Origin: Clostridia bacterium
GTDB taxonomy: Bacteria > Bacillota > Clostridia > TANB77 > CAG-508
Assembly: GCA_022791735.1 (NCBI GenBank)
Contig: JAAVZQ010000061.1
Coordinates: 1 to 38,639, forward strand
Length of the DNA: 38,639 nt
Reading direction: 5' to 3'
The first letter of the stretch is position 1; every line of letters begins with the position of its first letter. Position numbers and translations under genes: made by a program. The notes under the pieces were generated by a model. That model worked only from the letters and a program-made list of their open reading frames with translations. It did not search any database and was not told the DNA's origin. Shown piece after piece: positions 8,441 to 17,556 of the stretch.

Positions 8441-9100
8441 GTGAGTAGAAAAAAGAGCACAGTCGAACTAAATAAGAGAGAAAAAGCTATTTTAAAATTC
8501 ATAGAAAAGCAAATAGCAGATGTAGGATATGCACCTTCAGTTAGAGAAATAGGAAAAGCAGTAGACCTAAAATCTACAGCTACAGTTCATGGATATTTAG
8601 CAAAACTAGAAGAAAAAGGATATATTAAAAAAGAGAACCAAAAAGGTAGAACATTAAGACTAATTAAAGGCGGAGCGGCAGTAAATCCAAATAGAGAAGG
8701 TTCAAAAGAAATTTATAGTGGAAAAGAAATGGTTGAGGTACCAGTAATTGGAAAAATTACAGCAGGAGCACCAATTCTTGCAGTAGAAAATGTTACAGAT
8801 ACTTTCCCTATACCAATAGATTTTGTTGGAAATTCAGAAAGCTTTATGCTTACAGTTAGGGGAGAAAGCATGATAGAAGCTGGAATTCTAGATGGTGATT
8901 ACATTTTAGTAAAAAAACAAAATTCAGCAGAAAATGGTCAAATAGTAGTAGCACTAATTGGAGAAGAAGCTACTGTTAAAACTTTCTATAAAGAAAAAGA
9001 CCATATTAGATTACAACCAGAGAATCATACAATGGATCCAATAATTGTACCAGATTGTCAAATATTAGGAAAAGTATCTGGTGTATTTAGAAAGATGTAA
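8441..9100 (+). CDS. lexA: SOS repressor LexA
   Basis: LexA represses SOS genes until RecA filaments stimulate its self-cleavage. The N-terminal winged HTH is YAPSVREIGKAVDLKSTATV (about residues 29-48). The Ala-Gly cleavage site is in ITAGAPI. The catalytic Ser is in RGESMIEAGI, and the Lys is in GEEATVKTFY. Length is 219 residues from GTG 8441, chosen because AAGGAG lies 8 bases upstream; two in-frame GTGs just before (8432, 8435) are too close to that site. The gene is a single unit with its own promoter and a following terminator. CGG occurs only out of frame (GGC GGA GCG GCA). UvrA, a usual SOS target, is in the same window. Confidence 0.93.
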   Translation: MSRKKSTVELNKREKAILKFIEKQIADVGYAPSVREIGKAVDLKSTATVHGYLAKLEEKGYIKKENQKGRTLRLIKGGAAVNPNREGSKEIYSGKEMVEVPVIGKITAGAPILAVENVTDTFPIPIDFVGNSESFMLTVRGESMIEAGILDGDYILVKKQNSAENGQIVVALIGEEATVKTFYKEKDHIRLQPENHTMDPIIVPDCQILGKVSGVFRKM

Positions 9101-9118
9101 AGTTAGATATTTATTATA

Positions 9119-9152
9119 TAAAATGGAGCATATTGCATATGCTCCATTTTTG
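9119..9152 (+). terminator. intrinsic terminator after lexA
   Basis: AAATGGAGCATA / TATGCTCCATTT stem followed by T residues. Confidence 0.85.
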
Positions 9153-9161
9153 TAGTATAAT
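9133..9161 (+). promoter_or_regulatory. dxs promoter embedded in the lexA terminator
   Basis: TTGCAT (9133-9138) lies in the terminator loop; after a 17-base spacer TATAAT is at 9156-9161. The terminator stem forms the spacer. Confidence 0.6.
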
Positions 9162-9200
9162 AAACAAATAAAATGTGAAAGAGCTAGGAGGCAGAAAAGC

Positions 9201-11062
9201 TTGGATAAAGTACTAGATAGAGTAAATAACACAGAAGATTTAAAAAAATTAAAAATAAATGAAAAAGAGCTCCTCGCAAAGGATATAAGAGAGTTAATTA
9301 TAGAAACAGTTTCAAAAAATGGTGGGCATTTAGCATCAAACTTAGGAGTAGTAGAACTTACAATAGCACTACATAGTGTATTCAATGCACCAGCAGACAA
9401 GATAATATGGGATGTAGGGCATCAAAGCTATGTACATAAAATACTTACGGGAAGAAAAGACAAAATGCCAACACTAAGACAAATTGATGGAATGGCAGGA
9501 TTTCCAAGAGCCTCTGAATCAGAATATGATGCTTTTGATACAGGACATAGTAGTACTTCAATTTCAGCAGCACTTGGTATGGCAATGGCTAGAGATTTGA
9601 AAAAAGGAAAAGAACATATAATTGCAGTAATAGGGGACCGGTGCACTTACAGGAGGAATGGCATTAGAGGCATTAAACCATGCAGGAGCATCGAAAACCA
9701 ATCTAATTGTAATACTAAATGATAATGAAATGAGCATTTCTAAGAATGTCGGTGGAATTTCACTGTTTTTAAGTAAAGCAAGAACAAGAAAAGTATATAA
9801 AAAATCAAGTGGGTACATAAAAAAAGCAATACAAAAATTGCCAAGAGTTAGTAATAGGATAATAAATGGGATAAGACGTGTGAAATATAGTATAAAGCAA
9901 TTATTCCTTCCTAATATGCTTTTTGAGGATTTAGGGTTTAAATATTTTGGACCAATTGATGGGCATAATATAGAAAAATTAGAGAATATATTTAGACTAA
10001 CTAAGGGAGTAGAAGGACCAATACTTATACATGTAGTTACGAAAAAAGGAAAAGGTTACAAGCCAGCAGAAGAAAACCCAGATAAGTTTCATAGTGCATC
10101 AAATTTTGATATAGAAACAGGAGAGAGTAAAAAGAAAAAACAAAAGGATTATTCAAAAGTGTTTGGGGATAAGCTTGTATCTCTTGCAGAGGAAAACAAG
10201 GATATAGTTGCAATAACAGCTGCAATGAAAGATGGAACAGGACTTACAAGTTTTGCAAGTAAATTCCCGCAAAGATTTTTCGATGTAGGAATAGCAGAGC
10301 AACATGCACTTCGGTTTTGCAGCAGGGCTTGCAAAAGCAGGACTTGTACCAGTTATACCAATATATTCTTCATTTTATCAAAGAGGTTTTGACCAAGTTA
10401 TACATGATATAGCACTCCAAAACTTAGGAGTTATAATGTGTGTAGATAGAGCTGGAATAGTTGGAAATGATGGAGAAACACACCAAGGAGTATTTGATTT
10501 ATCATTCTTTGATATTGTTCCAAATCTAGTAGTAATGGCACCAAAAGATTTCAAAGAATTAGAAGATATGCTTGAATATGCAGTTAAGTTAAAAAAGCCA
10601 GTAGTTATTAGATATCCAAGAGGAGGAGAGGGGGATATCAAGTTTGATATTCATACACCACTTGAAACAAACCAAGCCGAGATTATAAAGAACGGAAAAG
10701 ATTTAAGCATAATCGCAATTGGAAAAATGGTAGAAAGAGCGGTAGAAGTTTCAAATATTTTAGAAAAACAAGGGAAGCAAGTAGAAGTTATAAATGCTAG
10801 ATTTTTAAAACCAATAGATAAAGAAAATATAATAAAATCTATAAGAAAAACAAAAAAAGTTGTAACAATAGAGGATAATATAGTAAAATGTGGGCTTGGA
10901 AGTGAAATAGAAAACATTATAATAGAAAAAGGATTAAAAGATATAGCATTTAAAAAATATGGATATCCAGACGAGTTTGTAAAACATGGAAGTATAGGAG
11001 AGATAGAGAAAAAATATGGACTAGATGCAGAAAGCTTGGCAAGGGATATAGAAAAAATGTAA
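9201..11062 (+). CDS. dxs: 1-deoxy-D-xylulose-5-phosphate synthase, read through two +1 shifts
   Basis: DXS condenses pyruvate and glyceraldehyde-3-phosphate, the first step of the MEP isoprenoid pathway, using thiamine diphosphate. Frame 1 carries GGHLASNLGVVELT and VGHQSYVHKILTGR. At CGG 9639-9641 skipping C gives VIGDGALTGGMA, the GDG start of the thiamine-diphosphate motif, which ends at ILNDNEMSIS in frame 2. At CGG 10312-10314 a second skip gives EQHALGFAAGLA, including the conserved Glu-Gln-His of the pyrimidine domain. The composite is 619 residues, normal for DXS; neither half makes an enzyme alone. The start is TTG 9201, nine bases after AGGAGG. It is an essential pathway enzyme, so both shifts must be efficient enough for growth. 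Confidence 0.92.
9639..9641 (+). other. CGG +1 shift site 1 in dxs
   Basis: GAC-CGG-T, in the Gly-Asp-Gly thiamine-diphosphate motif. Confidence 0.88.
10312..10314 (+). other. CGG +1 shift site 2 in dxs
   Basis: CTT-CGG-T, giving His-Ala-Leu-Gly-Phe. Confidence 0.88.
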
Positions 11063-11090
11063 TTGAAAATCACCGCTAAATAAATTCAAA

Positions 11091-11263
11091 GTCCGCATAT
11101 GGTAGTTATATATAATTTTTTCAAACACCTTGGTGTCGTAACCTCCAATCTGTACGCTACTGCGTAGCTCATAATGTCAGTTACTCCATTTCGCACTCGC
11201 GGTTGCTCGTTTGGTCGCTTACGCGGTGTTCCTCAAAAATTATATATAACTACATGTGCGGAC
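11091..11263. repeat. dispersed structured repeat, family A, copy 2
   Basis: Same core as 2977-3132. The arms GTCCGCATATGGTAGTTAT and ATAACTACATGTGCGGAC pair but have a different sequence from the other copies. Outermost short arms (AAATCACCGCT near 11069 and AAGCTGTGATTT near 11278) also pair. It lies between convergent dxs and the Lon-like gene. Confidence 0.8.
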
Positions 11264-11296
11264 AAATAATATAAAAAAGCTGTGATTTGCAAAATC

Positions 11297-13681
11297 TTAA
11301 TTCTTGCTTACTTTCGCATATTTTTTTAACTTCTCATAAGCAAGATAATTTATTGTACCAGCAGGGAAATTACCAGTCTTATCTTTCTTGCCAGCAGGAA
11401 CACCAGTTAAGACTTCAATTCCTTCTTCAATTGTAGAAACAGCATAAATATGGAATAATCCTTCTTTTACTGCATTTACAACCTCATCACTAAGATTTAG
11501 ATTTTTAACATTTTGTATTGGAATCATAACTCCATGGTTTCCATCCAATTTTCTCATTTTGCAAACTTGGAAAAATCCTTCTATTTTCTCGTTTACTCCA
11601 CCAATTGGTTGTATCTCACCTTTTTGATTTACAGAACCAGTAACAGCAATAGCTTGATTTATTGGAATATCAGAAAGACTTGACAAAAGTGCATATGCTT
11701 CAGTGCTTGATGCACTATCTCCATCAACCCCATTGTACAACTGTTCAAAACAAATACTAGCAGAAAGTGAGAGTGGAATATCTTGTGCGAATAGTTCTCC
11801 AATATATCCACTAAGGATTAATACACCTTTAGAATGAGTAGAACCAGAAAGCTCAACTTCACGCTCAATATTTATAATTCCAGACTTACCAGTGAATGTA
11901 TTTACAGTTATTTTAGCAGGCTTTCCAAAAGAATAATCACCAATACTCATAATAGTTAAACCATTTATTTGACCAACTTCATAGCCAGAAGTGCTAATTA
12001 AAAGAGTATTGTCTTTTATCATTTCAGAATATCTTTCATCATATTTCTTAACACGTTGAATTTTTTCATCAATTGCTTTATTTACAAAATCTTCTGTTAC
12101 AATTTTTGAATGTGCAAGTTTAGCCCAAGTACCAGCTTCAGCTATAATCTGAGATAAATCATTAAATTTAGTAGAAAGTTTAGTTTTATCGTTAGCTAGA
12201 CGAGAGGCATATTCGATCATTTTTGCAGTGGCATTTTTATCTAAATGAGGCAATTCCTCTTTCTCACAGAAAGAATGAAAGAACCTTGCAAGTCTAAGAA
12301 TGTTTTCATCAGTCCTTGGAGCATCATCAGCAAATTCAACTTTAATTTTAAATAATTTTCTAAAATCTGGATCCATACTAAGCAATGTATGATATATATT
12401 TGCATTTCCAATTAGAATTACTTTTAAGTCTAGAGGAATTGGTTCTGGTTTAAGAGATACCATAACCATTGCATTCCTTTGCTCTAAAGAGTTGTCGATA
12501 GTGATTTCTTTAATACGTAAAACTCTTTTTAAAGTTTCATAGCATAGAGGATTTGTAAGTAAATCTTCTGCTTGAAATACAATATATCCACCATTTGCCT
12601 TATGCAAAAGCCCAGCTTTAAGCATTGTAAAATCAGTTTTTAGCATACCCATATAATTTTCATACTCAAGTTTACCAAAAATATTCTGGAAAGTATAACT
12701 TGAATCCATAACAACAGGTGCACCTTCAAGTTTGCTATTATCGACAAAAAGGTTTACCCTATAATTTAGCCATGGTTTAGGTGGTTCACGATGTGGACCA
12801 GCCACCTGCTGTGGAGTAGGGGCGGGTGGTGTGTCTAAAAACAAAGATACATTTTTAATAATATCCTTTTTTATATTATCTAAAAATTGAGAAATCTTTT
12901 TATTTCTTTTATATTTTGATTTTATATAATTTATATGCACGTTAACAGTCAAAAGAGAAATATTTGACTGCCATTCTTTTATCTTATTTTCAGATTCTTT
13001 TTCCATAAGTTTAATTTCACTTATAGTATTCATTATTTGTTCTTGAACGATGCCAGATTTTTCTTCAAATTGTTGTTTTATACTATCATCTAGTTTGTTG
13101 AATTCTTCTTCTTCAAGGGTTTTACCTTCATAAATTGGCATCATATAAATACCATTTTGTGCAGTCTTTACCTCAAAGCCATGTTTCATAGATTCTTTAT
13201 TTAATTTCTCTAGGAGAATTGACCTTTTTTGCTCATATTCTTGTTTTATTAAGGCTTTTTCTTTTTCGAAATCTTCATTATTAAAAGTTTTATTAATGTC
13301 AGCTTTTACGTCTTTAATAAAACTTTCCATAGTTTCTTGAAATTCAATTCCTTGGCCTGCAGGAAGCGAAATAGCAATAGGCTCATTTGGATTATCAAAA
13401 TTATATATATAGCACCAATCACAAGGCGCCTTTTTCTTTTTAGAGAGCTTGTCTAAATAATTCTTAGTGTACATTGTTTTACCGACACCGCTTGGTCCCT
13501 CTACATAAAGGTTATATCCATTTACATCAACGTTTAGTCCAAATTCTAAAGCAGTAATTCCTCTTTCTTGTCCAATACCTTTATCTGTAGGTTCAAGTTC
13601 TGCGGTTGTCTCAAAATTAAATTTAGTAGTAGAGCAATAATCTTTTAGTGCTTTATAGTTTAATTCATGTTTCTTTTGCAT
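11297..13681 (-). CDS. Lon-like ATP-dependent protease (LonB/AAA_32 type)
   Basis: A 794-residue AAA+ protease with the S16 proteolytic domain. The ATPase half starts with the P-loop GPSGVGKTMY (about residues 61-70) and contains a helical insertion rich in Lys/Glu (about 130-260). PHREPPKPWLNYRVN and GYIVFQAEDLL belong to the conserved Lon-related core. The protease part holds the catalytic Ser in DGDSASSTEAY and Lys in GGVNEKIEGFF. ATG at 13681 (minus) follows GAAAGGAAC. The domain order matches clostridial Lon-like proteins of about 800 residues. Two CGG trinucleotides in the P-loop region (AGC GGT, GTC GGT) are out of frame and cause no shift. It follows rimI by about 48 bases and may end the tsaE-tsaB-rimI unit. 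Confidence 0.88.
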   Translation of the reverse strand: MQKKHELNYKALKDYCSTTKFNFETTAELEPTDKGIGQERGITALEFGLNVDVNGYNLYVEGPSGVGKTMYTKNYLDKLSKKKKAPCDWCYIYNFDNPNEPIAISLPAGQGIEFQETMESFIKDVKADINKTFNNEDFEKEKALIKQEYEQKRSILLEKLNKESMKHGFEVKTAQNGIYMMPIYEGKTLEEEEFNKLDDSIKQQFEEKSGIVQEQIMNTISEIKLMEKESENKIKEWQSNISLLTVNVHINYIKSKYKRNKKISQFLDNIKKDIIKNVSLFLDTPPAPTPQQVAGPHREPPKPWLNYRVNLFVDNSKLEGAPVVMDSSYTFQNIFGKLEYENYMGMLKTDFTMLKAGLLHKANGGYIVFQAEDLLTNPLCYETLKRVLRIKEITIDNSLEQRNAMVMVSLKPEPIPLDLKVILIGNANIYHTLLSMDPDFRKLFKIKVEFADDAPRTDENILRLARFFHSFCEKEELPHLDKNATAKMIEYASRLANDKTKLSTKFNDLSQIIAEAGTWAKLAHSKIVTEDFVNKAIDEKIQRVKKYDERYSEMIKDNTLLISTSGYEVGQINGLTIMSIGDYSFGKPAKITVNTFTGKSGIINIEREVELSGSTHSKGVLILSGYIGELFAQDIPLSLSASICFEQLYNGVDGDSASSTEAYALLSSLSDIPINQAIAVTGSVNQKGEIQPIGGVNEKIEGFFQVCKMRKLDGNHGVMIPIQNVKNLNLSDEVVNAVKEGLFHIYAVSTIEEGIEVLTGVPAGKKDKTGNFPAGTINYLAYEKLKKYAKVSKN

Positions 13682-13729
13682 CTTAAGTTCCTTTCTAAAA
13701 ACAAATAAATTGTTTTATTCTTATGTATA

Positions 13730-14162
13730 TTATTTGCTTATGTATTTTGTCATAATGTATGCATCATCTTGATTGTTATAATAGTTTTTTCTTTTGCCAA
13801 GAGTTTCAAAACCATACTTTTTATATAAACAAATAGCTGGTAGGTTTTTTTCATTTACTTCTAAAGTGATAGATTGAGCTTTTGTACTGGCTTCATTTAT
13901 CAAGGCTTTTAATAATTTTGAACCAATCTTTAAGTTCCTTAAATCCTTCCTTACAGCAATATTTGCAATATGAGCTTCATCTAGAACAATATTCATACCA
14001 GCAAAACCGAACTATGTCATTTTCATGTTTTGCAATGATATAGAAAGAATAGGGAAGTACTAAATCTTCACTAAGGTTATTCATATTCCAAAAATCATCA
14101 AAATTATCTAATTGTATCAATTCTAGATGTTCTATACACATTTTTTCAATTTGAATATCCAT
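13730..14162 (-). CDS. rimI: RimI-like GNAT N-acetyltransferase, read through a +1 shift
   Basis: RimI-type enzymes acetylate the N-terminus of ribosomal protein S18 or other proteins with acetyl-CoA. The first frame (from ATG 14162, after GGAAAGG) gives the N-terminal fold up to KHENDIV. Skipping the C at 14009 in minus-strand CGG 14009-14007 gives VGFAGMNIVLDEAHIANIAV, the beta-4 strand of the GNAT fold. RNLKIGSKLLKALI (acetyl-CoA binding) and LPAICLYKKYGFETLGKRKNYY (the RimI signature) follow. The composite is 143 residues, typical of RimI. It lies directly downstream of tsaB, a common Bacillota arrangement. Confidence 0.9.
14007..14009 (-). other. CGG +1 shift site in rimI
   Basis: Minus strand GTT-CGG-T, giving Val-Gly-Phe. 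Confidence 0.87.
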
Positions 14163-14200
14163 ATTTAACCTTTCCTTGCAGTAACAACGCTAAATGCTAA

Positions 14201-14884
14201 TTATTTTTGAGTGATTTCAGCATTTGATTTTTTTAGGTAAAGTGCATCCAATTCAATTGAGTTTAAAATGATATCTTGATTATACTTGTCAAAAGAAGCT
14301 ATACCAACGTATTTAGAAGAAGCAAGACTATCCTCTAAAATACATATTTCATTTTTCAAATATGATTTTATCACATCTTTATAAAGTATGCCACAATTTC
14401 CTACAAAAAATATCTTTTTTTTCAAACTACCTAAATTTTTCAAAAAATCATGTATGTTTTCAAAAGAAAAATCTTTGAGCCTAGTATAATTTCCGTTTTT
14501 ATATTCAAAAATTCCAGCGTAGATATTATCATGTTTTGCATCAATCAATGAACATATATAAGAATTTTCCTTTGGTGCGGTATATGCTAGAGCTTCTAGT
14601 GAAGAAACCGAAATACAAGGCTTGTTTTTTGCGTCACAAAATGCTTTTACAGTAGAAAGCCCAATTCTAATCCCAGTAAAAGAACCAGGTCCATTATCTA
14701 CTGCGAATAAATCAATATCATCTAAAGTAGTATTAGTTTCTTTCAAAATCTTATCTATAAGAGGCATAAGTGCTTCAGAATGGTTTTTAGGTGAAGTCTC
14801 TTTTAATTCTAGTATTAAATTATCATCTTCAAAAAGTGATACAGAAGCTATATCACAAGATGTTTCAAGTGCTAAAATTTTCAT
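14201..14884 (-). CDS. tsaB: tRNA N6-threonylcarbamoyladenosine protein TsaB
   Basis: TsaB partners TsaD and TsaE in t6A modification of ANN-decoding tRNAs. MKILALETSCDIASVSLF is the ASKHA-fold start, and GPGSFTGIRIGLSTVKAF is the family signature (about residues 68-85). Length is 227 residues, and ATG 14884 is preceded by AAAGGAC. It lies between tsaE (with a family A repeat in the gap) and rimI on the minus strand. Two CGG trinucleotides (AAC GGA, TCG GTT) are out of frame, and no shift is needed. Confidence 0.92.
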   Translation of the reverse strand: MKILALETSCDIASVSLFEDDNLILELKETSPKNHSEALMPLIDKILKETNTTLDDIDLFAVDNGPGSFTGIRIGLSTVKAFCDAKNKPCISVSSLEALAYTAPKENSYICSLIDAKHDNIYAGIFEYKNGNYTRLKDFSFENIHDFLKNLGSLKKKIFFVGNCGILYKDVIKSYLKNEICILEDSLASSKYVGIASFDKYNQDIILNSIELDALYLKKSNAEITQK

Positions 14885-14910
14885 AAAAAGTCCTTTCTAT
14901 TCACAGTATT

Positions 14911-15102
14911 AGAAATTCATTTGTCCTGCACAGTGTAGTTATCTATGATTTTTTTCTAACACCTTGGTGTCGTAACCTCCAATTTGTACACTACTGCGTA
15001 GCTCATAATGTCGGTTACTCCATTTCGCACTCGCGGTTGCTCGTTTGATCGCTTACGCGGTGTTACTCAAAAATCATAGATAACTACACTGTGTAAATTT
15101 CT
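14911..15102. repeat. dispersed structured repeat, family A, copy 3
   Basis: Same core as the two other copies; its arms CAGTGTAGTTATCTATGATT and AATCATAGATAACTACACTG pair perfectly over about 20 bp. TTTGTCCTG precedes the left arm. The element separates tsaE from tsaB, inserted in what is normally a tight operon. Confidence 0.82.
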
Positions 15103-15107
15103 AAGTT

Positions 15108-15531
15108 TTATTTGCTGTGAATTGTAATTTTTCTATAATTTTCATTACTTTCATCTTTTTCGAAATTCACAAAAATTGTGTTAGGCGGAAGCACAGGTTT
15201 AATAATGTTTCCCCATTCAATAATGCAAATACCTTTTTCAAAATATTCTTCTCCGCCAATGTCAAAAAAATCATTTTCATTATTTAATCTATAAACATCA
15301 AAATGATAAATAGATATTTTATCATTTTGATATTCATTTACAATTGTAAAAGTAGGGCTTGAAATCTCTTGTTCCAAGCCAAAATATGATAAAATTCCTT
15401 CAGTAAATTTAGTTTTGCCGAGCTCCTAACTCTCCATCTAGAACAATAATATCATTTTTATTTAAAGACTTTGCAAATTTCTTTGCAAAAGAAATTGTAT
15501 CTGCCTCATTTTTTGAAATATAAGTTTCCAT
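15108..15531 (-). CDS. tsaE: tRNA t6A ATPase TsaE, read through a +1 shift
   Basis: TsaE is the small ATPase that drives the TsaBD t6A cycle. The P-loop LDGELGAGKT is formed only when C15420 of minus-strand CGG 15420-15418 is skipped; in frame zero the P-loop Gly-Lys-Thr is lost. Downstream are SSPTFTIVNEY (the TsaE signature), IYHFDVYRL and IIEWGN. The composite is 140 residues from ATG 15531, with AAAGGA just upstream. It is the first gene of the minus-strand tsaE-tsaB-rimI group. The conserved P-loop glycine at the break leaves almost no room for an alternative frame. Confidence 0.92.
15418..15420 (-). other. CGG +1 shift site in tsaE
   Basis: Minus strand GCT-CGG-C, inside the P-loop GAGKT. 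Confidence 0.9.
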
Positions 15532-15779
15532 ATATAAATCCTTTATAAAAAAATATATGTTATTATATCATATTAAAATGGAAAACGCAAAAGAAATATA
15601 AAAATTTGTTCGATTTTTGTTGCAAAAAATAAAAAAGTATTATATATTCATTATACTTAATTTTAACAATTTGTCAAATAAATTTAAGAAGAGTTTGCAA
15701 AAAATTTGAAATATAATAAAAAATACATATTATAGGAAAAAATATATAAAATAAAAGAAAAAGACAAGAGGTGTATGTG

Positions 15780-16953
15780 TTGAAAGAAAAAATAATTATT
15801 GTAGCCTTATTTATCTTAATGATAATTTTGGTAATAATAATACTTCCTTCAAAAAAAGAAGAAAATAAAGCGCAAAGTAGTGAAAACACTATGAATACAG
15901 ACAAAGTCAATAATATGGATAATATAGAAAATGAAAGTAAAGAAATATTTGAAGCTTATTATGAGAAAGCAGAAGAAAAGCTTAAAACTTTAAGCCTAGA
16001 AGAAAAAATAGGACAAATATTTTTAGTACGTTATCCAGAGAAAAATAAGATAGAAGAACTTCAAAAATATAAATTTGGAGGATATTTATTTTTTGAAAAA
16101 GATTTTAAAAATAAAAGCCAAGAAGAGATAAAAGGAGAAATTGCGAACCTTCAAGCAAATTCAAATATACCACTTTTAATTGCAGTAGATGAAGAGGGAG
16201 GAAAAATAGTAAGGGTAAGCTCAAATAATAAGCTTATACCAGAGAAGTTTAAATCTCCAAGCGAACTCTACAAAGAAGGTGGATTAGATAGGATAAAACA
16301 AGATACAATAAACAAAAGCAATTTTTTATATGATTTGGGTATAAATCTAAACTTAGCACCAGTAGTAGATATAGCAACAGATAAAACTAACTATATATAT
16401 GATAGAACTTTAGGAGAAGGTACAGAAATAACAAGTGAATTTGCAAAAACTGTAATATCAGCGAGTAAACTACGGCAAAGTATCATATTGTTTAAAACAC
16501 TTTCCAGGATATGGAAATAATAGTGATACACATAAAGGAAGTTCAGAAGATTACAAAACTTATGATGATATTATAAAATACGATTTGCCACCATTTAAAG
16601 CAGGGATAGAAGAGGGAGCAGAAGCAGTACTTGTAAGCCATAATATAGTAAAAAGTATAGATGGAGAAAATCCAGCATCACTTTCTCCAAAAATACATGA
16701 ACTTTTAAGAAACAAACTTAATTTCACAGGAGTTATAATTACAGATGATTTATATATGGGGGCAGTTTCAGAAGACCAAGATGCAGTAGTAAAAGCAGTT
16801 TTGGCTGGAAATGACTTAATAATTGTAACAGATTATGAGAAAAGTATACAAGATGTAAAACAAGGAGTGTTAGAGGGCCGAATAAATGAACAAACAATAG
16901 AAAATATGGCAAAGAAAGTACTTGCATGGAAATATTATAAAGAAATGATGTGA
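15780..16953 (+). CDS. nagZ: glycoside hydrolase family 3, NagZ-like, read through a +1 shift
   Basis: NagZ-type beta-N-acetylhexosaminidases remove GlcNAc from muropeptides. Residues 3-22 form a hydrophobic anchor, so the enzyme is probably membrane-tethered outside the cell. EEKIGQIFLVRYP, LIAVDEEGGKIVR and LNLAPVVDIAT belong to the barrel in frame 1. Skipping C16473 of CGG 16473-16475 gives SKLGKVSYCLKHFPGYG, with the GH3 KHFPG motif, and then GVIITDDLYMGAV with the catalytic Asp in frame 2. The composite is about 390 residues. TTG 15780 is favoured because AGAGG ends 7 bases before it; GTG 15771 is the alternative. Confidence 0.87.
16473..16475 (+). other. CGG +1 shift site in nagZ
   Basis: CTA-CGG-C, just before the KHFPG motif. 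Confidence 0.86.
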
Positions 16954-16979
16954 AATTTTTAAAAAATCGCTAAAAACCC

Positions 16980-17008
16980 TTGACAAAAGCAAAAAAATAG
17001 TGTAAAGT
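16980..17008 (+). promoter_or_regulatory. promoter of ylxM-ffh operon
   Basis: TTGACA (16980-16985), 17-base spacer, TAAAGT (17003-17008), 28 bases before ylxM. Confidence 0.6.
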
Positions 17009-17036
17009 AGAATAGCATTACACAAGAGGTGGAAAT

Positions 17037-17385
17037 ATGGATAAAAATGTTAAAATCGGTTTGTTATGTGACATATATGGAGAATTACTTACAGAAAAAC
17101 AGCAAAATGTGCTAGACTTATACTATAATCAAAATCTCTCACTTGCAGAGGTTGCAGAAGAGGTAGGTATAACAAGGCAAGCCGTGAAAGATAGTATTGC
17201 GAAAGGAGAGAAGAGACTTTTTCGGATTAGAGGAAAAACTTGAAATTATGAAAAAAGTACAAAAACAAGAAAAGCAAATACAAAAGATATTATCTGAACT
17301 ATCAGAAATCCAAACTAAGTACACTGACGAAGAAATCGCAAATATTTTAACGAATGTTATGCAAGAATTACAATGTATAGTATAG
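17037..17385 (+). CDS. ylxM: YlxM/UPF0122 SRP-associated HTH protein, read through a +1 shift
   Basis: YlxM is a small sigma-region-4-like HTH protein usually encoded beside ffh and linked to signal-recognition-particle assembly. LLCDIYGELLTEKQQNVLDL and LSLAEVAEEVGITRQAVKDS form the HTH. At CGG 17223-17225 skipping C gives EKRLFGLEEKLEIMKK, the C-terminal helix of the family, for a total of 115 residues. ATG 17037 follows AAGAGGTGG. The position directly before ffh supports the call. A family B repeat has entered the gap between the two genes. Confidence 0.88.
17223..17225 (+). other. CGG +1 shift site in ylxM
   Basis: TTT-CGG-A, giving Leu-Phe-Gly-Leu-Glu. Confidence 0.86.
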
Positions 17386-17392
17386 AGTGCAG

Positions 17393-17545
17393 GAAGATAC
17401 TCAAAAAGTGCTTGGAAAAAGAGGCAAGTAGTGCAAGGAAAGCAAGGCAAATAACCGCAGACTAGGCTAGTGACTGCCTAAAGATTGTTTGACCGCAGCT
17501 TGACACCGCAATACGTCGCTTATTTTTTCAAACTAGAAAGAAAGG
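17393..17545. repeat. dispersed structured repeat, family B, copy 2 (inverted)
   Basis: Reverse complement of 3728-3860: shared blocks include TGCGGTGTCAAGCTGCGGTC and CTTGCTTTCCTTGCACTACT on the minus strand. It fills the ylxM-ffh gap and ends at the ffh ribosome site. Confidence 0.78.
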
Positions 17546-17556
17546 ATAAACTAGGA

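Noticed and set aside
2977..15102. CRISPR array
   Set aside because: The repeats are three distant, about 150-base structured elements with no regular spacers and no cas genes.
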